Of a stretch of 64,000 nucleotides of DNA, positions 52,464-61,045 are shown in pieces (positions within the stretch are counted from its first letter, which is position 1; every line of letters begins with the position of its first letter). The notes beneath the pieces were generated by a model. It was not told the DNA's origin, did no database searches, and saw only the letters and a list, made by a program, of their open reading frames with translations. The stretch lies in NCBI GenBank assembly GCA_947447355.1, contig CANFJF010000002.1, positions 1 through 64,000 on the forward strand, in the 5' to 3' direction. Origin of the DNA: Comamonadaceae bacterium (GTDB lineage Bacteria; Pseudomonadota; Gammaproteobacteria; Burkholderiales; Burkholderiaceae_C). The translations under genes and the position numbers were made by a program.

Positions 52464-53339
52464 ATGAGCCAAGACAGCGTTGCTTTCATCGGTCTTGGTG
52501 ACATGGGCGAGCCAATGGCCCACAACCTGTTGGCTGCGGGTTTTCGCGTCACGGTGTTCGATGTGCGCGCGGAACCGCTGGCGCTGGCGCGCGACAAAGG
52601 TGCCAGCGTTGCGACCTCATTGGCCGACATTCCGGGGCAATGCCCGGTCATTGGTCTGTGCCTGTGGAACGAGCAGCAGTTTCATGAGGTGCTGCACGGC
52701 GAGCAGGGTCTTTTTCAGAGTACCGCCAAAGACGTGACCCTGCTGATCCACAGCACGGTCACGCCTCAACTGGTGGAGCGGGTGGCAGAGGCCTGCGCTG
52801 CCCGGGGCTGGACGGTGCTGGATGCGCCGGTCAGCGGCGGGCGCGCGGGCTCGGTGGCGGCAACGCTGACGCTCATGGTGGGCGGTGACAAAGCCGCCTT
52901 CGACCGCTGCCAGCCGTATTTCAAGGCGGTGGGCAAACATGTGTTTCACGTGGGCTCGTGCCCTGGTGCGGGGGCTGTGGCCAAACTGTGCAACAACCTC
53001 ATGGCGCTGTGCAATATCTTTGCCTTGGCCGAAGCCACGCAACTTGGCTCAGCCTATGGGGTGGACGAGAAGACGATGCTGGAGGTGGCTCGTGTCAGCA
53101 CCGGCAACTCTTGGTGGATTGAAAACTGGGGCTTCTTTGACAACCTCATCAGCACGCACGTACAACCCGATGTTCTGTCCAAAGACTTGTGGGAGTGTGT
53201 GGAAGCAGGGCGCGAGAAAGGTCTGGAGCTGGTGATTGCAGGTGTGACCGCGCTCAGCGCGCCTCGGCTGACGCGCGAGCGACTAGAGCGCTTGGGTCGG
53301 TTGGCGCAGCTAGGTGACGCTGCTTCGCACGACCAGTGA
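52464..53339 (+). CDS. 3-hydroxyisobutyrate dehydrogenase-family oxidoreductase
   Basis: 291 residues of the beta-hydroxyacid dehydrogenase family. The NAD(P)-binding start VAFIGLGDMGEPMAHNLLAAGF, substrate motif DAPVSGGRAGSVAATLTLMVGG and the catalytic Lys in AVAKLCNNLMALCN are all intact. The family oxidises 3-hydroxyisobutyrate, tartronate semialdehyde or related 3-hydroxyacids. TGA is immediately followed by the ATG of the next ligase gene. The specific acid is not evident. Confidence 0.9.
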   Translation: MSQDSVAFIGLGDMGEPMAHNLLAAGFRVTVFDVRAEPLALARDKGASVATSLADIPGQCPVIGLCLWNEQQFHEVLHGEQGLFQSTAKDVTLLIHSTVTPQLVERVAEACAARGWTVLDAPVSGGRAGSVAATLTLMVGGDKAAFDRCQPYFKAVGKHVFHVGSCPGAGAVAKLCNNLMALCNIFALAEATQLGSAYGVDEKTMLEVARVSTGNSWWIENWGFFDNLISTHVQPDVLSKDLWECVEAGREKGLELVIAGVTALSAPRLTRERLERLGRLAQLGDAASHDQ

Positions 53340-55325
53340 ATGTGTATGTCCACCACGCCTTCACAGATTGACGCTGGCGCTTACCGCTGGCACCCCACGC
53401 GCGAAATGGCAGAACAGAGTAATCTGCGCGCCTTCCTGGACACCCTTGGGCTTGCGAGTTATCAAGATCTGCTGGCGCTGTCGAACCATGACCCCGACCG
53501 TTTCTGGCGCGCCGTGCTCGACTTCGCTGACATCCGCTTTTTTCGGCCATATGACGCGATCAGCGACCTGTCGCGCGGACTGCCTTGGGCACGTTGGTGC
53601 GTGGGCGGCACGACCAATGTCGTCCTCAATGTTTTGGACCGGCACATGGAAGAAGGTCGCGGTGGCGCGACCGCGATCACTTGGGTCGCCGAGACGGGCG
53701 GTACCAAGGTCTGGACCTATGACGAACTCAACCGCCAGACCTGTCGGATTGCGGCCGGCTTAGACCGCCTAGGCTGCCGCAGTGGCGATGTCGTCGCGCT
53801 GTACTTGCCGACGGTGCCCGAGGCGGTCGCCACCTTGTTGGCGGTGGCCAAGCTCGGTGCTGTGGTGCTGCCACTGTTCTCGGGCTTTGGCGCCGAGTCG
53901 GTCGCCACGCGGGTCAATGCAGCGGGTGCACGCTTCATCGTCTGTGCCGATGGCACACGCCGTCGTGGCAAAACCATCGCCATGAAATCGGTGATCGACG
54001 AGGCCATGGCGGCCATGCCGGGTGTGGCGCATGTGGTGGTGCTGGACAGTGCCGGTGTGGCTTGTGAATTTGACCCGCAGCACGATGTGTCTTGGAAGGA
54101 CTTTCTGGACGGCACGCCCGAACACTATCCCACCGCAGAAGTGGACGCGGAGACGCCACTGCTGATCATGTACACCTCTGGCACCACCGGGTTGCCGAAG
54201 GGCGCCGTGCATACCCACTGCGGTTTCCTCGCCAAGATGGCGCTGGATTACATCATCTTCAACGATGTCAAACACACCGACCGCTGGCTCTGGATGTCGG
54301 ACCTGGGTTGGTTCGTGGTGCCTGCAAAAATCGTCGGCGCGTTTCTCGCCGGCGCCAGCATTGTGCTGGCAGAAGGCGTGCCTGACTACCCCGCCGGCGA
54401 CCGCCTGCTGCAAATCGTTTCTGACCAGCGCGTCTCTGTGTTCGGCATGTCGCCCACGGTGGCGCGCATGCTCCGGGCCGCGGTCAATGGCACAGCGCCG
54501 CGTCAAGACCTGTCGGCGTTGCGCATCATCATTTCCGGCGGTGAGCCTTGGGACATGCCGACTTGGGAGTGGGTCATGCAGCACATGTGCCACGGCGTTG
54601 CGCCCATCTTGAACCATTGCGGCGGCACGGAACTGGGCGCACTCGTCCTGTGTTCAATCCTCGACCCGATGAATCCGGGCGGCTTTTCGGGCCCTTCACC
54701 GGGCACGGGCGCAGACATTGTGAATGCGCAGGGCCATAGCGTCGGGCCCGGTGAAGTCGGCGAGCTCGTCATGCGCAACGCCTCCATGGGGACCACTCGC
54801 GGGCTGTGGCGAGATCCCGAGCGCTACCTCGCGTCTTACTGGTCACGCATCCCGGGTGTGTGGGTCCAGGGCGATCTTGCCTCGCGCGACGAACTCGGTA
54901 TTTGGTACGTCCATGGCCGCTCAGACGACACGCTCAAGATTGCCGGCAAACGCATGGGCCCGGCCGAGATCGAGACCGCACTGCTGGTGAGCGGCGAGAT
55001 CATTGAAGCGGCGGCCGTGGCCGTGGCCGACCCGATCAAGGGCTCAGCCCTCGTCTGCGTGGTGGTGCCCAAGCCCGGACTCGACTTGAAAGCACTGGGC
55101 GAGCGCCTGAAAAAAGTGGTCGTGCAAAAGCTGGGCAGTTCTTACGCGCCGCGTGACGTTTTGTTTGTGGATGAACTGCCCAAGAATCGCACCAACAAGC
55201 TGGTTCGACGCTTGGTGCGCAACGCACTGATGGACGAAACGCCCGGCGACTTGTCTTCCATCGTCAACCCGGAAGTGGTGGGCCGCATCCGCACCGACTG
55301 GCTGCAATTGAAGGATCACCCGTGA
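53340..55325 (+). CDS. AMP-forming acyl-CoA synthetase (acetyl/propionyl-type architecture)
   Basis: 661 residues, the longer Acs/acetoacetyl-CoA synthetase-like ANL layout with an N-terminal cap (about 1-110). P-loop IMYTSGTTGLPKGAVHTH, LNHCGGTELGAL, VQGDLASRDELGIWYVHGRSDDTLKIAGKRMGPAEIE and the C-terminal catalytic Lys in LPKNRTNKLVRR. ATG 53340 or 53346 can serve as start. It overlaps the following crotonase (GTGA). Substrate unknown; its distinct type from the 49506 ligase suggests a different acid in the pathway. Confidence 0.88.
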   Translation: MCMSTTPSQIDAGAYRWHPTREMAEQSNLRAFLDTLGLASYQDLLALSNHDPDRFWRAVLDFADIRFFRPYDAISDLSRGLPWARWCVGGTTNVVLNVLDRHMEEGRGGATAITWVAETGGTKVWTYDELNRQTCRIAAGLDRLGCRSGDVVALYLPTVPEAVATLLAVAKLGAVVLPLFSGFGAESVATRVNAAGARFIVCADGTRRRGKTIAMKSVIDEAMAAMPGVAHVVVLDSAGVACEFDPQHDVSWKDFLDGTPEHYPTAEVDAETPLLIMYTSGTTGLPKGAVHTHCGFLAKMALDYIIFNDVKHTDRWLWMSDLGWFVVPAKIVGAFLAGASIVLAEGVPDYPAGDRLLQIVSDQRVSVFGMSPTVARMLRAAVNGTAPRQDLSALRIIISGGEPWDMPTWEWVMQHMCHGVAPILNHCGGTELGALVLCSILDPMNPGGFSGPSPGTGADIVNAQGHSVGPGEVGELVMRNASMGTTRGLWRDPERYLASYWSRIPGVWVQGDLASRDELGIWYVHGRSDDTLKIAGKRMGPAEIETALLVSGEIIEAAAVAVADPIKGSALVCVVVPKPGLDLKALGERLKKVVVQKLGSSYAPRDVLFVDELPKNRTNKLVRRLVRNALMDETPGDLSSIVNPEVVGRIRTDWLQLKDHP

Positions 55326-56119
55326 AGTACCCTGACTACGAATCGCTGGTGCTCGACCGTCCGGCTGAACGCGTCCTGCGCGTGACGCTGTCGCGCGGCA
55401 CGATGAATGCGATGAACTACCAATTGCACAGCGACCTGGCTGAGATTTGGCGATTGATCGATGACGACCCAGATACGGCAGTGGCTATCGTGACCGGGCA
55501 AGGCGATGTGTTCTCTGCCGGTGCTGATTTTGCGATGCTCGATGCCATCGTTGAAGACAGTCTGTGGCGCGAACGCATGTGGAAGGACGGACGGCGCTTG
55601 GTCGAAAACATGATTCACATGAGCAAGCCCGTCATCTCGGCCATCAATGGCACGGCTGCCGGCAGCGGACTGGTCGTGGCCCTGCTCGCCGACATCTCGA
55701 TCGTGGGCGCTAATGTCAAGCTGGTGGATCCACACACCCGCATTGGTGTGGCCACGGGCGACCATGCCGCCATCATTTGGCCGTTGCTGTGCAGCTTTGC
55801 CAAGGCCAAGTATTACCTGTTGATGGGTGAGCCCATCTTGGGCGAAGAGGCCGAACGGATCGGGCTGGTCAGCTTCTCTGTACCAGACGACCAGGTGCAA
55901 CAGCGCGCGCTGGATATTGCGACCCGGCTAGCGTCCGGCTCCGCCTCGGCCACCCGCTTCACCAAGTATTCAATGAACAACTGGTTGCGCGTCATGTGGC
56001 CCACTTTTGATGCTTCTCTGGCTTTGGAAATCCTGGGTTTCAGTAGCCCCGACGCAAGGGAGGGCGTCGCCGCGTTGAAAGAGCGTCGTCAGCCGCGTTT
56101 CGGCCCCTCTGGCGCCTAG
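55322..56119 (+). CDS. Enoyl-CoA hydratase/isomerase family protein
   Basis: 265 residues from a GTG start overlapping the previous stop. Crotonase features: VTLSRGTMNAMNYQL, VTGQGDVFSAGADFAML, INGTAAGSGLVVALLADISI and THTRIG-type region DPHTRIGVATGDHAAIIWPLL. The GDHAAIIWP block differs from standard hydratases (PEV..GG), placing it in a subgroup of unclear reaction. Last gene of the Liv-ligase run before an intergenic gap and the more AT-rich oxygenase set. Confidence 0.85.
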   Translation: MKYPDYESLVLDRPAERVLRVTLSRGTMNAMNYQLHSDLAEIWRLIDDDPDTAVAIVTGQGDVFSAGADFAMLDAIVEDSLWRERMWKDGRRLVENMIHMSKPVISAINGTAAGSGLVVALLADISIVGANVKLVDPHTRIGVATGDHAAIIWPLLCSFAKAKYYLLMGEPILGEEAERIGLVSFSVPDDQVQQRALDIATRLASGSASATRFTKYSMNNWLRVMWPTFDASLALEILGFSSPDAREGVAALKERRQPRFGPSGA

Positions 56120-56160
56120 CATGTGGTCACGCTCAACTCGCCAATCATGCAATCCACGCC

Positions 56161-56177
56161 AGTTGTAACAGACAACT
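56161..56177. promoter_or_regulatory. Inverted repeat AGTTGT-N5-ACAACT
   Basis: A perfect 6-bp inverted repeat (17 bp total) lies 20-35 bp before the SDR start, in the gap between the crotonase and SDR genes. Its TTGT/ACAA arms resemble GntR or similar operators; the regulator is unknown. Confidence 0.35.
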
Positions 56178-56196
56178 CAAAGCATCACGCTTCTCA

Positions 56197-56988
56197 ATGG
56201 ATGACTGCGCTATGACAAGCCCTTTACGGCCACTCGCTAATCGAGTCGCTATCGTGACTGGCGGAGCGTCTGGCATTGGAAAGGCGATTGTTTTTGCCTT
56301 GTGTGCAGAGGGGGCCAGCGTGGCCATCATTGACAAAGACGAGTCGTTGCTCAACCACTTTGCAGAGGCATTGCGAGAGAAAGGGCTGCTCTGCAACGCG
56401 TATCGATTTGATCTCAGTCAGCACAAAGAGATTCCAGCTTTGGTTGATTCAATCCATCAAGCCTTCGGACGCATTGACATCTTGGTCAACTCTGCCGGTT
56501 TGATTGACAGTGGGCGAACTTTACTGGACATCGACGAAAGCACCTGGGACTTGATTCACGGTGTGAACTTGAAAGCGCCCCTCTGGCTCATGCAGGCGGT
56601 GGCCAAACACATGATTCAAAAAGGGGAGGGCGGGAGGATCGTCAACGTGACATCGAGTTCGGCTTTTCGCGCCGTCATGTCGTACCCCGCGTACGGCAGT
56701 TCTAAAGCCGGTCTGACACAACTCACGCGATCGGCTGCTGCCGAGTTAGGGGCTTACGACATCAACGTCAATTGTGTCGCTCCAGGGGTCACTGTGACGC
56801 CATTGGTTGAACGTATAGCGGGTCTTGCAGGGACTCAAAAACTGTCTGAAGAAGGGCCGCTGGCTAATTTGCTCAAACGCCCATCTTTGCCAGAAGACGT
56901 GGCAAGTGTGGTGCGGTTTTTATGCCTGCCTGAGAGCCGTCAGATCACCGGTCAGACGATTCATACCAGCGCCGGCGCCATTGTTTAG
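56197..56988 (+). CDS. Short-chain dehydrogenase/reductase
   Basis: 263 residues (or 258 from ATG 56212). Classical SDR: VAIVTGGASGIGKAIV, LVNSAGLIDSGRT, Ser in VNVTSSSAFR and an intact YGSSK catalytic pair, then VAPGVTVTPL. It opens a gene set with cupin and Rieske oxygenase genes whose codon use looks more AT-rich than the upstream operons. A dihydrodiol or hydroxy-ketone dehydrogenase role alongside the oxygenase is plausible but unproven. Confidence 0.87.
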   Translation: MDDCAMTSPLRPLANRVAIVTGGASGIGKAIVFALCAEGASVAIIDKDESLLNHFAEALREKGLLCNAYRFDLSQHKEIPALVDSIHQAFGRIDILVNSAGLIDSGRTLLDIDESTWDLIHGVNLKAPLWLMQAVAKHMIQKGEGGRIVNVTSSSAFRAVMSYPAYGSSKAGLTQLTRSAAAELGAYDINVNCVAPGVTVTPLVERIAGLAGTQKLSEEGPLANLLKRPSLPEDVASVVRFLCLPESRQITGQTIHTSAGAIV

Positions 56989-57014
56989 GGTTGTCTATCT
57001 TGGTGGTTTTTTAA

Positions 57015-57030
57015 TTGATTTTTCGATCAA
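57015..57030. promoter_or_regulatory. Inverted repeat TTGAT-N6-ATCAA before cupin gene
   Basis: A perfect 5-bp inverted repeat with a TTTTCG spacer, ending 13 nt before the cupin start and abutting its AAAGGA ribosome site. It could be an operator or an mRNA hairpin that occludes the ribosome site. Confidence 0.35.
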
Positions 57031-57043
57031 AAAGGATTTCTAA

Positions 57044-57526
57044 ATGGCAGACATGATGAGCGACACGAATGCCGGGACGCTACGGGCCAAAAAGGAAACA
57101 GGCAATCGGTTCACCGACACAAACAAGATTCCCTGGACGGCTTTCTTCTTGAACGGTGTTGACTACAAATTGCTGGACTTTGCAGGTGACCGTTGCACCT
57201 TGCTGGTCAAGGTTGAAAAAGGCACCAAGTTGGCGATTCATCAGCACCTCAAGCCTGTAGAGCTCTATCTGATCTCGGGTTCATTTGGCTATACCGATCC
57301 TGAAACAGGGCACACCGACATGATTTATGCCGGTGGGTATTTGTATGAGCCGCCTGGCACCGTTCACGAGCCCACGTCGCCAGACGGTTTTATGGGCGTG
57401 GCGGTGATTCATGGGCACGTGCTTGGTTTTTCAGCGGATGGTCAGGAAGTTCGCATTGGCCCGGAGGACTACTACCGGCGCGCGAAAGAGAACAACGCCG
57501 TTGCCCATTTGGGCCTAGAGCCTTGA
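57044..57526 (+). CDS. Cupin protein, 2,4'-dihydroxyacetophenone dioxygenase-like
   Basis: 160 residues, single cupin. The metal-binding set is visible: His66 and His68 (LAIHQHLKPVELYLISG), Glu73, and His108 (PPGTVHEP). The overall pattern (FLNGVDYKLLDF..., YEPPGTVHEPTSPDG) recalls 2,4'-dihydroxyacetophenone dioxygenase-family proteins, which cleave a C-C bond in aromatic ketones with O2. It lies between the SDR and Rieske oxygenase genes. It may be a ring- or side-chain-cleaving dioxygenase in the same pathway; a non-catalytic sensor cupin is the alternative. Confidence 0.75.
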   Translation: MADMMSDTNAGTLRAKKETGNRFTDTNKIPWTAFFLNGVDYKLLDFAGDRCTLLVKVEKGTKLAIHQHLKPVELYLISGSFGYTDPETGHTDMIYAGGYLYEPPGTVHEPTSPDGFMGVAVIHGHVLGFSADGQEVRIGPEDYYRRAKENNAVAHLGLEP

Positions 57527-57544
57527 CGTTGATTCCGCTGATAT

Positions 57545-57557
57545 CTTGAATATCAAG
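57545..57557. promoter_or_regulatory. Inverted repeat CTTGA-ATA-TCAAG
   Basis: A perfect short palindrome in the 64-bp gap between the cupin and the oxygenase beta gene. Possible operator half-sites; function unknown. Confidence 0.3.
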
Positions 57558-57590
57558 GGATGAGAGTACAGACCATAAGAGGGGTTTTTA

Positions 57591-58082
57591 ATGGGCAGAA
57601 GAAGCGGGAATTTTTCATTGGAAATCAAACAATCCGTCCGGGATCTGTACGACGACTACGCCGCCGTTCTGGACGCGATGGACATCGAGGGATGGGCGGG
57701 ATTTTTTACGGATGACGCTTTGTATCGCGTCATTGCGCGCGAGAGCTATGCCTTGGGACTTTCGCACGCCACTATTTATTGCGATGGCATCGGCATGATC
57801 AAAGACCGGGTGACGATGCTTGACAAGGTGGCCGTGTATGAGCCGCGTGTCCTCAGGCATTTCATCACGGGTGTAAGGATCCATTCCGTGACTGATCAAG
57901 TCATCAAGGCATCGGCCAACTTCCAAATCATCGAGTCTCTGTTTGATGCCGAACCGCAGCTGCTGATGGTCGGTGAATACAGGGATGAAATTGTCATGGC
58001 CGAAGCTGGCGCTAAGTTCCGTTGCCGTGACGCTATTTACGACCAGTATCGCGTCAGGACCACGCTGATCGTTCCTGTCTAA
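57591..58082 (+). CDS. Rieske aromatic-ring hydroxylase, small (beta) subunit
   Basis: 163 residues of the NTF2-like beta-subunit family. The pattern DDYAAVLDAMDIEGWAGFFTDDALYRVIARESY, YCDGIGMIKDRVTML and the C-terminal YDQYRVRTTLIVPV are typical of salicylate-5-hydroxylase (NagH) and anthranilate dioxygenase-type small subunits. It supports the hexameric oxygenase and has no cofactor itself. It precedes the alpha gene by 26 nt, the reverse of the common alpha-beta order. Confidence 0.88.
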   Translation: MGRRSGNFSLEIKQSVRDLYDDYAAVLDAMDIEGWAGFFTDDALYRVIARESYALGLSHATIYCDGIGMIKDRVTMLDKVAVYEPRVLRHFITGVRIHSVTDQVIKASANFQIIESLFDAEPQLLMVGEYRDEIVMAEAGAKFRCRDAIYDQYRVRTTLIVPV

Positions 58083-58108
58083 GCAGCCAATAAATCAAGG
58101 GAAACGTC

Positions 58109-59377
58109 ATGACTTTGAATGCAAGACCCGCAGCATCAGTACTTGTCCAACAGCGAAAGTGGCCCGATGAAGGGGTGAGTCGCGTCCCCGCTTGGATTTA
58201 TTCGGACGAGGCCTTGTTTGAGCGTGAAATGGAGACGTTTTTTGCCGGCAATACTTGGAATTACGTTGGGCTAGAAGTGGAGGTTCCAGAACCCGGTAAT
58301 TATTTGCGCACTTTTATCGGCACCAAACCAGTGCTTGTGACGCGCGATTTAGACGGCAAGATCAATGTCCTTGAAAATCGTTGCGCGCATCGTGGCGCAC
58401 CAGTTTGCTGGAAGCAGCGCGGAAAATCCACTGATTTGACGTGTCCCTACCACCACTGGACCTATGACTTGGGCGGCAACTTGCTGGGCGTTGCTTTCAT
58501 GCGCGGTAATCCAAAGCCGAACCCTGGCATGCCCAACGATTTTGACAAGCGCAACCACGGTATGCGGCAATTGCGCACGACCGTCAGGGGCGGTGCTATC
58601 TGGGCCAGCTTTTCAGACGCAACGCCAGAGCTTGACCACTACATTGGCCCTCAAGTTTTGGAGTTTGTGGATCGCGCTTTCAATGGGCGACCCTTGAGGC
58701 TTCTTGGCTACAGCCGCCAAACTATTCCATGCAATTGGAAGCTGTATTTCGAGAATGCTCGTGACCCCTATCACGCCACTTTGCTTCATACATTTTTCAC
58801 GACCTTCGGACTGTTCAGGGCTGACGCTCATACAAGGGCCACCCCCAGCGACGATGGTCGTCATGAGGTCACCTATTCTTGGTTTGACAGCAAGGCGCAA
58901 GAAAAAAATGCTGACTTGTCGAAGGACATCAAAAACATCATCACGGATTTGAAACTTCACGACATGGAAATCGTGAAGCCTAAGCAAGAGTTTGCTGACG
59001 GACGGATTGGAACGCTTGAAGTGTTTCCTAGCATGGTCTTACAGCAGCATGTCAATACACTGGCGGTCCGCCACATCATCCCGAAGTCGCCAACGGTCAC
59101 TGAACTGTCGTGGATTTATTTTGGCTACGAAGACGACGACGAAACACTTCGGCGCCTTCGTTTAAAACAGGGCAATCTGACCGGTCCTGCGGGTTATGTG
59201 TCGCTCGATGACAGTGAAGTTTTGAAGCAAATGCAGCCCGTTGTCCAGAACTATCCCGACTCAGTACAAGTTGTTGAGATGCATGGCCGTGATCATATTG
59301 GTGTGTCTGAAACCAGTGTGTCAGAAAGCATGATCCGGGCTTTCTATACCTTTTACCGGCGTGAGATGGGCCTGTAA
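58109..59377 (+). CDS. Rieske aromatic-ring hydroxylase, large (alpha) subunit
   Basis: 422 residues. The Rieske [2Fe-2S] ligands are Cys92/His94 (CAHRGAP) and Cys112/His115 (CPYHHW). The mononuclear iron site has Asp219, His222 and His227 (DPYHATLLH), matching the D-x2-H-x4-H spacing of naphthalene dioxygenase. The N-terminus (RVPAWIYSD..., NYVGLEVEVPEPGNYLRTFIG) groups it with salicylate-5-hydroxylase NagG and AndAc. It hydroxylates an aromatic acid. No ferredoxin or reductase gene is in the window, so its electron supply must be encoded elsewhere. A hairpin follows the stop. Confidence 0.92.
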   Translation: MTLNARPAASVLVQQRKWPDEGVSRVPAWIYSDEALFEREMETFFAGNTWNYVGLEVEVPEPGNYLRTFIGTKPVLVTRDLDGKINVLENRCAHRGAPVCWKQRGKSTDLTCPYHHWTYDLGGNLLGVAFMRGNPKPNPGMPNDFDKRNHGMRQLRTTVRGGAIWASFSDATPELDHYIGPQVLEFVDRAFNGRPLRLLGYSRQTIPCNWKLYFENARDPYHATLLHTFFTTFGLFRADAHTRATPSDDGRHEVTYSWFDSKAQEKNADLSKDIKNIITDLKLHDMEIVKPKQEFADGRIGTLEVFPSMVLQQHVNTLAVRHIIPKSPTVTELSWIYFGYEDDDETLRRLRLKQGNLTGPAGYVSLDDSEVLKQMQPVVQNYPDSVQVVEMHGRDHIGVSETSVSESMIRAFYTFYRREMGL

Positions 59378-59414
59378 CTGTTATTTGAGTCGATAGCGAA
59401 AGAGTCGGGGGTAG

Positions 59415-59432
59415 CCACTTGCCATCAAGTGG
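59415..59432 (+). terminator. Hairpin CCACTTG-CCAT-CAAGTGG after oxygenase gene
   Basis: A perfect 7-bp stem with a 4-nt loop, 37 nt after the alpha-subunit stop. No T-run follows, so it may be a terminator aided by Rho or an mRNA 3'-end stabiliser. Confidence 0.4.
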
Positions 59433-59640
59433 TGCACGTCAATAGTGTCGGTGCGATCTATCAAATCGACCGACAAGGCTACGTACCATGCCAAAGATGC
59501 GGGAAGAAATACGGTTAAGTTATTTGAAACTCTGGACCCGGTTTGCACTGCTTTTTCGGAGGCGGGGCCACCTGATAAATTGGGACAAATGGGTTGAAAG
59601 CTGACGATTGCGACCGGCGAAAACAGATTTGTTCAATAAC

Positions 59641-59656
59641 GCCAAATTTATTTGGC
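59641..59656. repeat. Hairpin GCCAAA-TTTA-TTTGGC
   Basis: A perfect 6-bp stem, 4-nt loop, 13 nt before the glycosyltransferase start, where a ribosome site would be expected but none is clear. Might act on translation or as an operator. Confidence 0.35.
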
Positions 59657-59669
59657 ATGATGTCGACCT

Positions 59670-60662
59670 ATGACTTCTCGACAACTTCGAACGCCCACCG
59701 TTTCTTGCGTGTTACCCGCTTTCAATGAGGCTGGCAATCTTCCCAATGTGGTCCCTGACATATTGAAGACGCTGCACGGACTTTTCTCGGCGGTTGAACT
59801 GATCATCATTGACGATGGCAGCCGAGACGACACGCTGAAAGTGGCTCGCCGTTTGAGCGAGATTCACCCCGAAGTCGTGGTGCTGGAGTTGTCGCGTAAT
59901 TTTGGCAAAGAGTCCGCCTTGACGGCAGGTCTGCAGGCTACTCGTGGCGACGTGGTTGTCCTGATGGATGCTGACGGTCAGCATCCGGTGTCACTTTTGC
60001 AGGAGATGCTGGCGCAATGGCGCAAGGGCATGGATGTGGTCTATGCCGTGCGCCGTTCGCGTCACGATCAAACACCCTTGCAACGGCATCTGACGGGCTT
60101 GTTTTATGAGCTGGTGAACTTTGGAAACCGTGTGAAGATTCCCGCCCACGCCGGCGACTTCCGCTTGATGGACTCCTCGGTGGTGAATGCGCTGAATGCC
60201 CTGCCGGAGCGCAATCGCTTCATGAAGGGCTTGTACGCCTGGGTCGGTTTCCCAAGCATCGCGATTGACTACGAACCGCTCCTGCGGCAAGCAGGAAAGA
60301 GCAATTTTGGGTTGATGGGATCCGTGAAGCTGGCCTTGACCGGTTTCACCGCATTCTCCATTGCGCCGTTGCGCTTGTTGGCTTTGCTTGGTCTGATGAT
60401 GGCCGTCTTGTCCGTGGCTTATGGCGTGTGGATCACCATCGACTATTTCGTCTGGGGCATCGATGTGCCGGGTTATGCGACCGTCATGGTCAGTACCTTG
60501 TTTTTAAGCGGCGTTCAAATGCTGGGCATTGGCGTGGTGGCCGAATATGTCGGGCGCATTTATGAAGAAGTCAAACAGCGTCCGACCTTTCTGGTGCGTC
60601 AGCGCGATGGCGCCGGGCTGCCAGCGCCGTCCATTGCGCCAACCGACACCCCCTTGCGCTAA
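59670..60662 (+). CDS. GtrB/DPM1-like polyprenyl-phosphate glycosyltransferase
   Basis: 330 residues: GT2 catalytic domain (1-235) with VSCVLPAFNEAGNLP, LIIIDDGSRDDT, and the DMDADGQHP-type LMDADGQHPVS metal motif, then two membrane helices (about 240-305). These enzymes move a sugar from a nucleotide donor to undecaprenyl phosphate. The next gene encodes a GtrA-like flippase partner, the usual pairing for O-antigen or lipid glycosylation. No strong ribosome site is seen at ATG 59670. Confidence 0.92.
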   Translation: MTSRQLRTPTVSCVLPAFNEAGNLPNVVPDILKTLHGLFSAVELIIIDDGSRDDTLKVARRLSEIHPEVVVLELSRNFGKESALTAGLQATRGDVVVLMDADGQHPVSLLQEMLAQWRKGMDVVYAVRRSRHDQTPLQRHLTGLFYELVNFGNRVKIPAHAGDFRLMDSSVVNALNALPERNRFMKGLYAWVGFPSIAIDYEPLLRQAGKSNFGLMGSVKLALTGFTAFSIAPLRLLALLGLMMAVLSVAYGVWITIDYFVWGIDVPGYATVMVSTLFLSGVQMLGIGVVAEYVGRIYEEVKQRPTFLVRQRDGAGLPAPSIAPTDTPLR

Positions 60663-60670
60663 GCCGGTTC

Positions 60671-61045
60671 ATGTCTTCGCGTCTGGTCGGTGTGTGGTTT
60701 TTGGCGGTTGGCGCAAGTGCTGCTTTGACGCATGTGCTGGTGTTTGCGTTCACCAAAAACTGGGTGTTTCCGGAACTTGCCAACGCGCTTGGTTTTTGCG
60801 TGGCATTTTCAGTCAGCTTTTTAGGCCATCGTTGGCTGAGTTTTCAGGACACGACGACGACCTTGCTGCAAAGTCTGCGCCGCTTTGCCGTGACAGCCGT
60901 GGCCGGGTTTATTTGCAACGAACTGGTTTTCATGCTGATGCTGCGCGGCTTTGGCTGGGCAGACATGCCTGCCCTCCTGTTGGCTCTAGTGCTTGCAGCC
61001 GGCCAGACCTTTTTGCTGAGCCGGTTCTGGGCTTTCGCTCGTTGA
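60671..61045 (+). CDS. GtrA-family membrane protein
   Basis: 124 residues with four hydrophobic helices (LVGVWFLAVGASAALTHVLVFAF; ANALGFCVAFSVSFLGHRWLSF; VTAVAGFICNELVFMLML; ALLLALVLAAGQTFLLSRFWAFAR), the GtrA fold proposed to flip polyprenyl-linked sugars. It lies 8 nt after the GtrB-like gene. Its last 60 nt overlap the 3' end of the convergent ArnT-like gene. Confidence 0.88.
   Translation: MSSRLVGVWFLAVGASAALTHVLVFAFTKNWVFPELANALGFCVAFSVSFLGHRWLSFQDTTTTLLQSLRRFAVTAVAGFICNELVFMLMLRGFGWADMPALLLALVLAAGQTFLLSRFWAFAR

Larger units (their letters stand above)
59378..59669. other. 292-bp gap with two hairpins and a doubtful mini-ORF
   Basis: Between the oxygenase and the glycosyltransferase. 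It holds hairpins at 59415-59432 and 59641-59656 and a 38-codon ORF from 59488 (MPKMREEIRLSY...) with no recognised family. No clear promoter. It marks the boundary between the catabolic region and the cell-envelope genes. Confidence 0.6.

Noticed and set aside
59488-59604. 38-codon ORF MPKMREEIRL... as a transposase remnant
   Set aside because: The likeness to transposase starts is too weak; no inverted repeats or further transposase motifs are seen.
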